This document shows positions 1-8,143 of a DNA stretch of 64,000 nucleotides, piece by piece. Below the pieces are notes generated by a model. That model did not search any database and was not told the origin of the DNA. It was given only the letters and a program-made list of their open reading frames with translations. Position numbers and translations under genes: made by a program. The first letter of the stretch is position 1, and every line of letters starts with the position of its first letter. Origin of the DNA: Salvia splendens (taxonomy: Eukaryota > Streptophyta > Magnoliopsida > Lamiales > Lamiaceae); assembly GCF_004379255.2 (NCBI RefSeq), contig NC_056052.1, positions 17,330,589-17,394,588 of the forward strand, read 5' to 3'.

Positions 1-590
1 GTTATTTCCCTTTTCAGCGCGCTTGTCTTTGATGACGGGAAAAACTCGCCTAGGAATGCTGACTTGAAATCGGCCCAAGTCTCAATGGAGTTGGGGGGCA
101 GGCGCATGAACCAGGTGTTGGCTTCCCCCTTGAGCACAAATGGCAAGGCCTTCAACCTATAATCATCCTCATTCGCTCCTGCTGGTCTCCTCTGCGCCCT
201 ACAAATTTTACAAAACTCATGCAGAAACTCATACGGCCCTTCATAGCTCTTCCCACAGTATGTAGGCAGAATCGCGATCACATGAGGCTTCACATCGCAG
301 GCGGTTTGCCCTGGAGTGACGACTATGGCTTGCGATGGTTCTCCCTCGGTATGCGCGTTAAGGGTACCGATCTCTGGATCCTCATCTCCGTTGGCGGCCA
401 TCAGAACTGGAATGCCTTCCAACAGTGGTATCTCCTCTGGTATTGGTCCTTCTATGTTGTATTGCTCTTCGTCGCTACTCGAACCTAAGTCAGATAAAGC
501 CGTCGACAACCCGGATAGAGTGGTTACGAGTATCGATCCTCGCTGAAGTATCTTCGGCCTCCACTGGTCAGGAGCCGAACTGCTTCTCAT
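1..590 (-). CDS. Ty3/gypsy (Athila/Tat-type) gag, N-terminal part, runs off left edge
   Basis: The minus strand is open from an ATG at 590 to the window edge (about 196 codons). The N-terminal 60 residues are acidic and Ser-rich. From about residue 100 the frame shows the fold of the retrotransposon gag domain (Retrotrans_gag): a YEFLHEFCKIC stretch, then ALPFVLKGEANTWFMRLPP, then FKSAFLGEFFP. This is the capsid-like structural protein of a Ty3/gypsy element. It lies directly downstream of a primer binding site (679-696) and LTR (699-2150) in the same orientation, as expected for the first ORF of the element. No stop interrupts the visible part, so the copy may be fairly young. A second in-frame ATG at 401 is possible, but the upstream frame stays coding-like. 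Clade assignment rests on the tRNA-Asp primer and the long LTR and is inferred. Confidence 0.8.
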   Translation of the reverse strand, partial: MRSSSAPDQWRPKILQRGSILVTTLSGLSTALSDLGSSSDEEQYNIEGPIPEEIPLLEGIPVLMAANGDEDPEIGTLNAHTEGEPSQAIVVTPGQTACDVKPHVIAILPTYCGKSYEGPYEFLHEFCKICRAQRRPAGANEDDYRLKALPFVLKGEANTWFMRLPPNSIETWADFKSAFLGEFFPSSKTSALKREI

Positions 591-678
591 AAACTGAAAA
601 GAAAAGAAAAAAAAGAAAGGTTATGCACAATATATACACCGAAGTATCACTCACAGTAATTGCAAATAACGCTATCCA

Positions 679-696
679 TCCCCGGCAACGGCGCCA
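679..696 (-). other. Primer binding site matching tRNA-Asp
   Basis: The plus strand reads TCCCCGGCAACGGCGCCA, the 3' end of plant tRNA-Asp including CCA. Its complement on the minus strand is therefore a primer site. It lies two bases inside the LTR end at 699, the standard layout. Primer use of tRNA-Asp is typical of Athila/Tat Ty3/gypsy elements. Confidence 0.85.
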
Positions 697-698
697 TT

Positions 699-2150
699 TG
701 AAAGGTCCTAAGGTGCGTAAGTGTCGTTCAAGCAAGGATATATCCTACTGATCAGGATAGAAATCCTAACTAACCTAGACCTTGGTTTCAAAGATTCCTC
801 AACCCACTTCTACTGATCAGTATAGTGGTGGTAAGGGTCGAATCCCACAGAGATGGTGCGTTCTTAAACTACCGCGGTGACAATCGGAAGATTTGGTTAG
901 CTACCACGCTGGGTTGAGTTTCTACCTAGGCTGGAACTTAAAGGAGGTGTTCTACTGGTCAGACGGTAAGGAAAACATTTGGAATGTAACTGTGTACGTG
1001 GAATGGGGGGACAATTTTGTAACAGAAAATATTTGGAAGGTACGGGTTTCTATTTCGGGCTAAACAGAATATTCAGAGTGTAGTGGAAGTTTTGTGACTG
1101 GGCTGACAAGGCTTAACTAAAAGTGAAGGACAAAAGCAAAAGCATCTTGAAAAGTAAGTGGTCCCCTCCAATTGGAATAGACATCATCTTCTTCAACAAA
1201 CACTTCCAAAATTCAGATAACAATTCCAGATTCAACACGGAAAAACTCAGATTAACAACTCACAAACACAGATCCAAAACTAAGAAATCAAATCCGAAAT
1301 CAAACACTGAAACTGGACTATTGCATACTGGTCAACATGAAAGAACGATTCAGAAATTAAAACTAAGCTTTGCATGCAACGACCTACTTTCCGATCAAAC
1401 AGTACTTGTTTATCTATCCTAAAGAAATTTGTTACGTAAACGGAATTGAGAGAATCAGCACTTTAAACACCGAGAAACTTTAGATCTAAGCTAACTAGGC
1501 AAGGGAATAAAGAAACACCACAATAAACGAAACGGAAATCAACTTCATAGCATAAACACGTTCGGATCTTCAACAAAGTATTTCAAAAGCAGAAAATATC
1601 CAAAGGTAAACAAGATCCAACGTAAGGAAAGCGAGAAATTTAAAACTACGAAAGCAATGTAAAAGTGTTTTGCCACTCCGGACGATGAGACTCTAAACTA
1701 CGATCTTGCTAGCTGGAATGGACGATGACTGGAATTCTGGGAACATCTGAACGTCAAGTGATCATGGCTACGGCGAGGCAAGAAGCGGGACACGGCTGAA
1801 AGACTGAAGCTACCGAGAGAACTTTCTACCTAAAGATGGTGTGTTGAATGAGTGAATGTTGTATCGTCTCTCCCTTTTCTCTCCAATTTGGCTTCCTTTT
1901 ATAGGGAGGCTACCCTTGATTTTAGGGTAAATCCTCGTTGTAATTTGACTTCTTTGCCCTTAATTGTGGGTAATACGTCCCAGCTATCCGTCTTCTCCAT
2001 CTCAAGCCGTTTTAGCACGAATACTGATCAGTATGAGATCATGCTGGCGCCTTCTTCACCTGAACATTCCGAAACTTCCCTACTGGCTAGAATGCTTAAC
2101 CTGCACACTTTAAACAACTGTTTTGCAAATATAATCAATTAAGCACATCA
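699..2150 (-). mobile_element. 5' LTR of the Athila/Tat-type element
   Basis: The boundaries are TG at 699-700 (next to the primer site) and CA at 2149-2150, where the sequence changes abruptly to another element's gag. The length is 1452 bp, within the range of Athila LTRs. A TATA box on the minus strand (1895-1906) marks the promoter. The predicted 5-bp target duplication to the right would be TACTG (2151-2155); its partner is outside the window. The LTR holds several copies of the palindromic core CTGATCAG. ORFs inside it are not convincing genes. The right boundary is inferred from where the other gag breaks. Confidence 0.7.
1895..1906 (-). promoter_or_regulatory. LTR TATA box
   Basis: The minus strand reads CCCTATAAAAGG inside the LTR, with the rest of the LTR and the primer site downstream. 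This is the likely core promoter of the element. Confidence 0.6.
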
Positions 2151-2157
2151 TACTGAC

Positions 2158-2451
2158 CCGTAACCAAGGCCTAGAATACGACTTATCAATAGGCATGGCG
2201 TACGAAGCAGTTACGGTGTGGGTCGTGGTGAACGGCGGAGCCGGTGGCGGCCGCGCTATAAACTGTGCGTCGGAGGCCCGAAACTCCGATCCATCCCTTC
2301 GATTCGTCAATTCGGTAACCAAGGCAGTGAGATTTGCCAATTGCGCAGCGAGCGTCGAAACTGATGGCTCCGTCAACACCCCCGATGATAGCGGCGGGAT
2401 CGTGACGGCAAGCGGCTCTGTCCCGCCAATGCCCGAATTACTTGATGCCAT
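2158..2451 (-). pseudogene. gag N-terminus of a second LTR retrotransposon, cut by the Athila-type insertion
   Basis: The minus ORF starts at ATG 2451. It has a Ser/Gly/Pro-rich start, then a heptad-like LAAQLANLTALVTELTNRR segment, then a Pro-rich stretch and DKSYSRPWLR before it enters the foreign LTR at 2150. This layout (short coiled coil followed by a Pro-rich linker) is common at the N-terminus of plant Ty3/gypsy gag proteins, but I see no diagnostic catalytic motif. It lies downstream of an LTR-like sequence with its own TATA box, in the same orientation. The frame is broken by insertion, not by decay. Confidence 0.55.
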
Positions 2452-2589
2452 GGTCGATGAAGTCGGGAGGGGAGAGAACCAGTGAAAGCAACAGATGATA
2501 CAGAGAGGTTCTGTATCGGACTCCGGCGACGGGAGAGACCAAGGAGGGGGTTCGTTCGCAGAGTCTTCTCCGTCGAACAGCCGCCAACG

Positions 2590-3037
2590 CCTAAGGTTTT
2601 CTTACGTGGAAGATGATAACTTGCGAAGAAAGAAATATACGCTAAAATAAGGGTAAATTCTGATATATTGATTCTTGAGGTTTCAATGTACAGAATCCCT
2701 ATTTATAATTCTACGGACCCTAGGTTTGGTTCGACTCGATCATTCCGGGAAAGAACCAACAAGAAAACCCGAAACGGAACTTATAATACGCTCGACCTGA
2801 TAAGTTTAAAAAGATAATCCAACAAAATAACTAATACAAATAATAAAAGCTATAATAACTATAATTAGCGTGAAACAAAATCGCCAAGCCAATCTGGCTT
2901 CTTCGACAGCCTCGAAGACCTTCTCGGCTCTTTCTCCGTCCTGTCGGCTTCCTCCGTGCTGGTCGTTGATGCGTTGTCCCTCCACTCCGGCAGGTCTGAG
3001 GCATGCTCGGCTGTGATATCCGTATCATTTTCCAACA
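2590..3037 (-). mobile_element. LTR of the second element (right end firm, left end uncertain)
   Basis: On the minus strand the sequence begins TGTTGGAAAATGATACGG, a classic LTR start, so 3037 is the outer end. A TATA box on the minus strand (TTATAAATAGGG, about 2700-2712) is followed by a transcribed leader. I cannot find a clear primer site, so the inner limit near 2590 is approximate. The element entered a MITE: the sequence right of 3037 is the 3' part of a Stowaway-like element. Confidence 0.5.
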
Positions 3038-3226
3038 AGTTGCATATAATGAAGTCAGTTGTAGTGGTAAGGGAGATGTATAGAAATGATAGTGGAAGTA
3101 GTGTTAACTGAGAGTGGGGTCTACATTATTAATAGTGTAGTTGGTTTCTCAAATTAGAAAGTTTATACTTTTCAGAGATGACTAAAAAGGAAATAGTTCA
3201 TACTTTTTCAGGGACGGACGAAGTAT
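3038..3226. mobile_element. Right part of a Stowaway-like MITE, cut by the LTR element
   Basis: The sequence resembles the 3' two thirds of the MITE at 22251-22472 (shared runs such as GTGGAAGT, AGTGTAGTTGG, TTAGAAAGTTTATACTT) and ends CAGGGACGGACGAAGTA. Its left end is missing because the LTR element at 3037 lies there. Confidence 0.55.
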
Positions 3227-3279
3227 GAATTTTATACCTATCCATCACGGCTAAGATGATACATTTCTTAGTAAACACG

Positions 3280-3470
3280 TAACTTTATTAAGTTGTTGGT
3301 TAATTTGTTTAATATAAAAAAAAGGCCGATGAAAGTATTAAATGTGAGAGAGACGGTGAATTGGATATAATTGTAAAGTGAAAAAGTGGTTTAGTGTGTT
3401 AGTTAAAGAATGAAAAATTTTAAAAATAAAAATATGTCATCTTATTTAGGATAAATTAAAAATAAAATTG
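3280..3470. mobile_element. MITE-like segment related to 16100-17120
   Basis: GTTGTTGGTTAAT, AAAAAAAGGCCG and GTGAAAAAGTGG blocks, in order, recur around 16118-17070. There the copy is interrupted by a solo LTR. The terminal repeats are degraded here. Sequence from 3470 to 3827 is AT-rich and shows no feature. Confidence 0.4.
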
Positions 3471-3827
3471 TATCATGTTTTATACTAAAAAGATCGTAGT
3501 ATAAAATATAGCAGGGATTGGTTTAATAAGATCAAATGTATGGTTGACGTATTGAAACATGACTGCCACTAAAAATATACCAAATTAAGACCCTGCACAA
3601 TAAGATTATATTATATTAGCTAACAGTACAATTATTAATTCAGATATCCCGATAGTTGTTTTTATGCATACATATCCCGATAGTTTGGGTGTCAAAACAA
3701 CTGCTTTCTTAAAATTGGATTATTTTATGAAATAATAAAGTTGTCGACAAAAAATTTGGCCACATGTAAAAAATGAATTTAAAAACAACTTTGGTCTTAT
3801 GAGTTGTTGCAATATTATTTGGACTGA

Positions 3828-4868
3828 ACTACACAAATGATACATGATCTTTCACTTTCGCACATAAATGATATATGATCTTTATTTTATATCGTTTTTG
3901 GTACCTATTAATCACATTTTTTGTACCTAATGCAATTTTCACCCCAAAATGCCCTCTATACAAATACATTTTCCCATTTGTGTCATTAAACATATTTTAG
4001 GCATACACAAAATTAGTACCAAAAGTGATATTATAATATCTTCTCTCATTCTCTTCACTCTTTATACTATTATTATTAATTGATATTAATATTATTATTA
4101 TGATGTTATAAATTAATAATTTATTTATTTTTTTAATAACATTCAAATATACTTAATTAAATTATAGTCATAATTATATTTAATTATTATTATAATAATA
4201 TTATTGTTACATTACTAAAAACTAGTATTAACTAATAAATAATTATAGTGTAATTATTTACATATTGAATAATATAATATTATATAATAATAACTATTAC
4301 TGGTATATTATTATTATTTTATATTAAATTAATAACTAATAACTAATAAATATAGTCTTAATAAAAATTAAAAATTGTGAATTGTGTTCGTAATGATATA
4401 AACAATTGAATATTTTTAGTTAGGTGTTTCAACCCTAAAATGAGAATAATTTAATTAAAAATATTTAATTAATTTAATTAGTTTAAATAATTAATTTAAT
4501 TAGGTGTTTTGTGCTTGTTTTATATTGTGAGATGTATGTATAAAATACTAAAATGAAAGAAGAAAAAGAAGAGAAAAGAAAAAAAAGGAAACATAAAATA
4601 AGGAGAAAAAAAGAAAGAAGAAAGGAATATAAAATAATAAAAAGAAAGAAGGAAATGAAGAAAAAAGAAATAAGAAAGGAAGAAAAAAGAAATCACATAT
4701 TTGGTACTACTATTTAATTGAAATTTCCAAAAATATCCTCCATAACAAAAAAATCATATGTTTAGTACCTAAGGTTATTTTTGTCACTGGATACTAAAAA
4801 CGATATAAAATAAAGATCAGGTACCATTTATGTGCGAAAGTGAAAAATCAGGTACTATTTATACAGTT
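3828..4868. mobile_element. Non-autonomous long-TIR element (MULE-like)
   Basis: About 80 bp at 3828-3906 recurs inverted at about 4790-4868. Shared blocks are TTTCACTTTCGCACATAAAT and CTTTATTTTATATCGTTTTT. Each arm contains an internal tandem repeat of a roughly 24-bp unit (AATGATACATGATCTTT-type). Long terminal inverted repeats with internal repeats are typical of Mutator-like elements. The interior is AT-rich with no coding frame and has a purine-rich strand at 4553-4690. I could not fix a 9-10 bp target duplication. Confidence 0.6.
4553..4690 (+). repeat. Purine-rich (GAA/A-rich) tract
   Basis: Almost every base on the plus strand is A or G for about 140 bp, built of AAAGAAG and GAAAAA units. 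It lies inside the long-TIR element and is simple-sequence DNA. Confidence 0.7.
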
Positions 4869-4869
4869 A

Positions 4870-6650
4870 ACTCTATTATTTTTATACGCCATCATTCAAT
4901 GCTTCGACACGGTTTATTTTATTTGCTAATTTGTCTGGGTTCATCAACTCGAATCAGAACACACTCATTCTCCATTAGCTTTTTAGTTTAAACACTTTAA
5001 AGCTAAATTCTTAGAATCTTATTCTTTTGTTAGGACGGTGTCTTAATCAATTGTACGGCTATACATGAATTGTTATAAATTATAACAATAATATAACATG
5101 ATAAGATGGATGTCGAAGCACAAAGAATGATTCATTTAAACTTAACGGCATATGAAACTTTAGCATATGAATTATATCAACGAATAATTGGTTCAAGAAA
5201 CATTGTATATCCAAACCATTTATCTCAAATACATTGTCAAGTATCAATGTCAATTAACATGGAGATGACGTGGCATGTCCAACTCATTTTCACCCTGAAA
5301 ATATAATACCAAAATAAAAATAAATGTGAAGTTTCTAGCTCCTAACCCTCCTCATGGTATCATCCCATTGGAAAATGACCCAAGTGTAATGTATATAATG
5401 ATCGGTGAATAATGCCGAAAAATATGTGTATTTTCAAATTGTATATGTATATATATAATACAATTGGTATTCGGATAATTTTACCTTTGTAATGCCTTGT
5501 TCGTGTATAAAGAATAAACACGGAATACATTCTAAGCTTTTGATCTAATAAACCACATTTGCTTATTGTCATACTGATTCGGTTTAGATAGTACATTAGC
5601 AGTGACAATTCATTTTCCGTTTGGATTTTTGCCTGATCCAAACAGATCTTATAATCCAAAAATTTATGAAAAGTAATTCCCAACTGTCCGAATATATGAA
5701 TCTTATATTTTAATTTTTTAACTATAGAACTCAACCCAAACTAAAAAAATCCAAAATTATAAACGCTATAATGCAAATAACATTAGTGGACGTTGTAGAT
5801 GAATTTCCGCAGATTACATTATAGATACAGACCGATTGCATCATACATAGTTTATTTTCAATTATAGACTAGATTGTTTAATTTACATTATAAATATAGA
5901 CGGATTGTATTATAGACAATTTATGTCTATAATGCAATCCGTCTATATCTATAATTCAATTTGCAAAAATTAATCCACCACGTCTACCTCTATTTTTTTA
6001 ATTATAGTATTTATATTTTTGTATTATACATATCATGTAGGAGCACAAAATTGAAACTACTCTATAATTCTAAGGATGGAAGTATACTAATGCATCTATA
6101 TATATATATATATATAAAGATAGAATCATTCTTAAGTGTAGAACCTAGAACTCTACATATTTTATTCATTGGATGAGGAAAAAATGACGGTCAAGATTAA
6201 AAATCATACATATTAGACTATGTTTTCACGACATTCCGGACTCAACATGTGAAAAAACTCACATGTTGATGGAAGAATGAATGAAACGAAGAAGAGTCCA
6301 TGCATGCTTTATTTTTTCACTTCTCTGCATTCACCCATTAATAATAGTTTTGGTTGTAATGGGAAGTTGCTGTGCAAATCAACACCATTGGATTAAAAGA
6401 TCTAACGACCTCCGTTTGGCATTTGTTCTACGTTTAAGAATGGTTCTACGTTTAAGAATGGTTCTATCTTGATCACAATCCTCTCTATATATATATATAT
6501 ATAAATACCTATATATATATAAAAATTTATTATATTAATTTGTCCCATTTGAGTAAAATGAAATAACTACGCATGCAAAACTTATTAAATAATCTCAAAC
6601 GATTTTTAGAAGTTATGACCTTCACAAAACTAAAGAATCAACCGTATATA
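4870..6650. other. AT-rich intergenic DNA without a supported gene
   Basis: ORFs here (for example 5360-5734 minus and 6281-6472 plus) have AT-biased, low-complexity composition and no recognisable domain. The stretch contains a strong hairpin (5892-5950), a small inverted repeat around 6241-6268 (CAACATGTGA and its complement), TA dinucleotide runs near 6098 and 6487, and a short direct repeat TCTACGTTTAAGAATGGT at 6428-6464. Confidence 0.5.
5892..5950. repeat. Near-perfect hairpin, about 23-bp stem
   Basis: TATAGACGGATTG...TATAGAC is followed after about 7 bases by its complement GTCTATAATGCAATCCGTC. Weaker related arms lie further out (about 5760-5830 and 5950-5990), so this is probably the core of a foldback MITE. 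Confidence 0.6.
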
Positions 6651-6652
6651 TA

Positions 6653-6837
6653 CTCTCTTTGTCCCATCTAAAATATATTCCCTCCGTCCTATAAAAAATG
6701 TCACACTTATGGGACCACACGTAATTTTAGAAAGTTTTATTTTATGTGTTAAGTGAAAAAATAAAATATAGTAGTACTTATATTATTATGAGAGAGAACT
6801 TTTTCTAAAATTAGAAATGTGACATCTTTTATGGGAC
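6653..6837. mobile_element. Left part of nested Stowaway-like MITEs, interrupted by copia element
   Basis: TACTCTCTTTGTCCCATC at 6653 starts one MITE-like end. At 6678 a second end TATTCCCTCCGTCC begins and runs to TTTTATGGGAC at 6837. The matching right end GAGGGAGTA lies at 16060-16068, after the 9.2-kb copia element. A further right end follows at about 16070-16095. This gives MITE-in-MITE with a retroelement inside. Confidence 0.65.
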
Positions 6838-7106
6838 TCTTAAAGATGGTAATCGAGAGAGGTAGAGAACGATTGGATAGACATTTGCAAAGATAAAGTG
6901 TAGAGAGAAAATATTTCTTATGTATTTGTTGTTGTGTTTGAACTACTCATCACCCTAGTATTTATAGGGATTTTGAGACTTTTCAACTACACAATTAATG
7001 AGACTTGGAACTCTACTTTACTAGGAACTATACAGCCTTGAATGTACTCTAGGAACTTCCACTATAATAAATAGTGGGCAGCCACTTATGTCTTGTATTT
7101 CCAACA
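6838..7106 (-). repeat. 3' LTR of copia element 1
   Basis: It is 269 bp and closely matches 15791-16059 with scattered substitutions (for example AATCGAGAGAGG against AATAGAGAGCGG). It ends in CCAACA on plus, which is TGTTGG on the coding strand. Confidence 0.92.
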
Positions 7107-7120
7107 CTCCCCCTCAAGTT
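7107..7120 (-). other. Polypurine tract of copia element 1
   Basis: The minus strand reads AACTTGAGGGGGAG immediately before the TGTTGG start of the 3' LTR. This is the plus-strand priming site. Confidence 0.8.
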
Positions 7121-7503
7121 GAGCAACGGTATCTCCGGTACTCAACTTGTCAAGAAATTCTTTGAAAACTTTTGGATTGAGTGCTTTGGTCAGAATGTCT
7201 GCAAGTTGTTCCTCAGATCGTTCGATATAATACCTCCTTCAAGTTTTTCTTTGATGAAGTAACGATCAACTTCGACATGTTTTGTTCTATCACGTTGAAC
7301 GAGATTCTTTGAGATGCTGATAGCTGCTTTGTTGTCACAAAAAAGTTGACTTTTTCCGAGTAGGTGGAAAGCCAATTTCCGTTAACAGCATTCTTAACCA
7401 TAATATTTCCATCAGTCCACTTCTAATTCCTCGAAATTCAGCTTCCGCGCTAGATAGGGAAACAACTTTTTGCTTCTTACTCCTCTAGGTGACTAAGTTA
7501 CCC
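7121..7503 (-). pseudogene. Copia element 1 RNase H, C-terminal part
   Basis: Minus frames give FCDNKAAISISKNLVQRDRT followed by KHVEVDRYFIKEKL, the conserved C-terminal RNase H block of copia pol (CDN with the catalytic Asp, then the KHxxxxxxFI helix). Upstream fragments near 7440-7503 read GGNLVT and a SSAEAEFR-like motif. The other half of the domain is at 11895-11972. The hAT insertion at 7504-7511 separates them. Frameshifts are also present. Confidence 0.8.
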
Positions 7504-7511
7504 CCAACAAA
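7504..7511. other. Left 8-bp target site duplication of the hAT
   Basis: CCAACAAA at 7504-7511 is repeated exactly at 11887-11894. Eight bases is the hallmark of hAT insertion. Confidence 0.93.
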
Positions 7512-7522
7512 TAGACGTCACC

Positions 7523-7710
7523 ACGGTTCGTGAACCGCCGGTTCACGGTTCAGAACCGGCGGTTCCGGTTCAAGAATTGGTGGAACCTGAACCGGCCCGG
7601 CCAAGACCTCACGGTTCCGGTTCATGAACCGTGAACCGGCGGTTCACTTGAACCGGCTGAACCGTCGGTAGTTATCCGGTTCCGGGCCGGTTCGGGCGGT
7701 TCATCCAATT
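7523..7710. repeat. Left subterminal GAACCGGC/GCCGGTTC repeat cluster
   Basis: About a dozen direct and inverted copies of the GGTTC/GAACC core (for example CGAACCGCCGGTTCACGG-type units) fill the first 200 bp. Plant hAT transposases bind subterminal repeats, so these are likely binding sites (inference). Confidence 0.75.
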
Positions 7711-8039
7711 TTTTTTTTACATAGTAAATTGTAATTCAAGTTAAAAATGTAAAAAAAACTTGCGTAAATAAAATTAGAATGAAGCGATGTACAAATGTAA
7801 TTTTATTGATACAAATTACAACTTTAAAATTACAAATTACAAGTTAAAATTTACAAATTACAACATAAAAATTAGAAATTACAACTTCAAAATTATAAAT
7901 TACAAAAGACTTAAAGTCTTCATTACAATTTACAAAATTACATATTCGAAATAAAGGGGAGAAAAAAGAAATAAAGGAAAAGGACTTGAGCTCAACTTAA
8001 ATTTAAACTTAAATATAAAATTTAAGTTGAAATATAAGT

Positions 8040-8110
8040 TGAGATGCCTACGTATCCTCAATGCTCAATTGCATTTTGGAATCAAAGTCCACGTAGTTCT
8101 CTTACCTTGC
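8040..8110 (-). other. Conserved module near the transposase stop (copy 1)
   Basis: GCCTACGTATCC at about 8046 and CCACGTAGTTCT at about 8089 bracket a segment with GGAATCAAAG. The same order and spacing recur at 45459-45535 and 62352-62420. The arms CTACGT and ACGTAG are complementary, so a hairpin is possible. It lies just 3' of the transposase stop codon, so it may be in the 3' UTR. Confidence 0.55.
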
Positions 8111-8143
8111 TTACCTATTTGGCTTGATCGGAGGAATTGTCGC

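Noticed and set aside
5360..5734. 124-codon minus ORF
   Set aside because: AT-biased Ile/Tyr/Lys-rich composition, no homology I can recognise and no promoter context.
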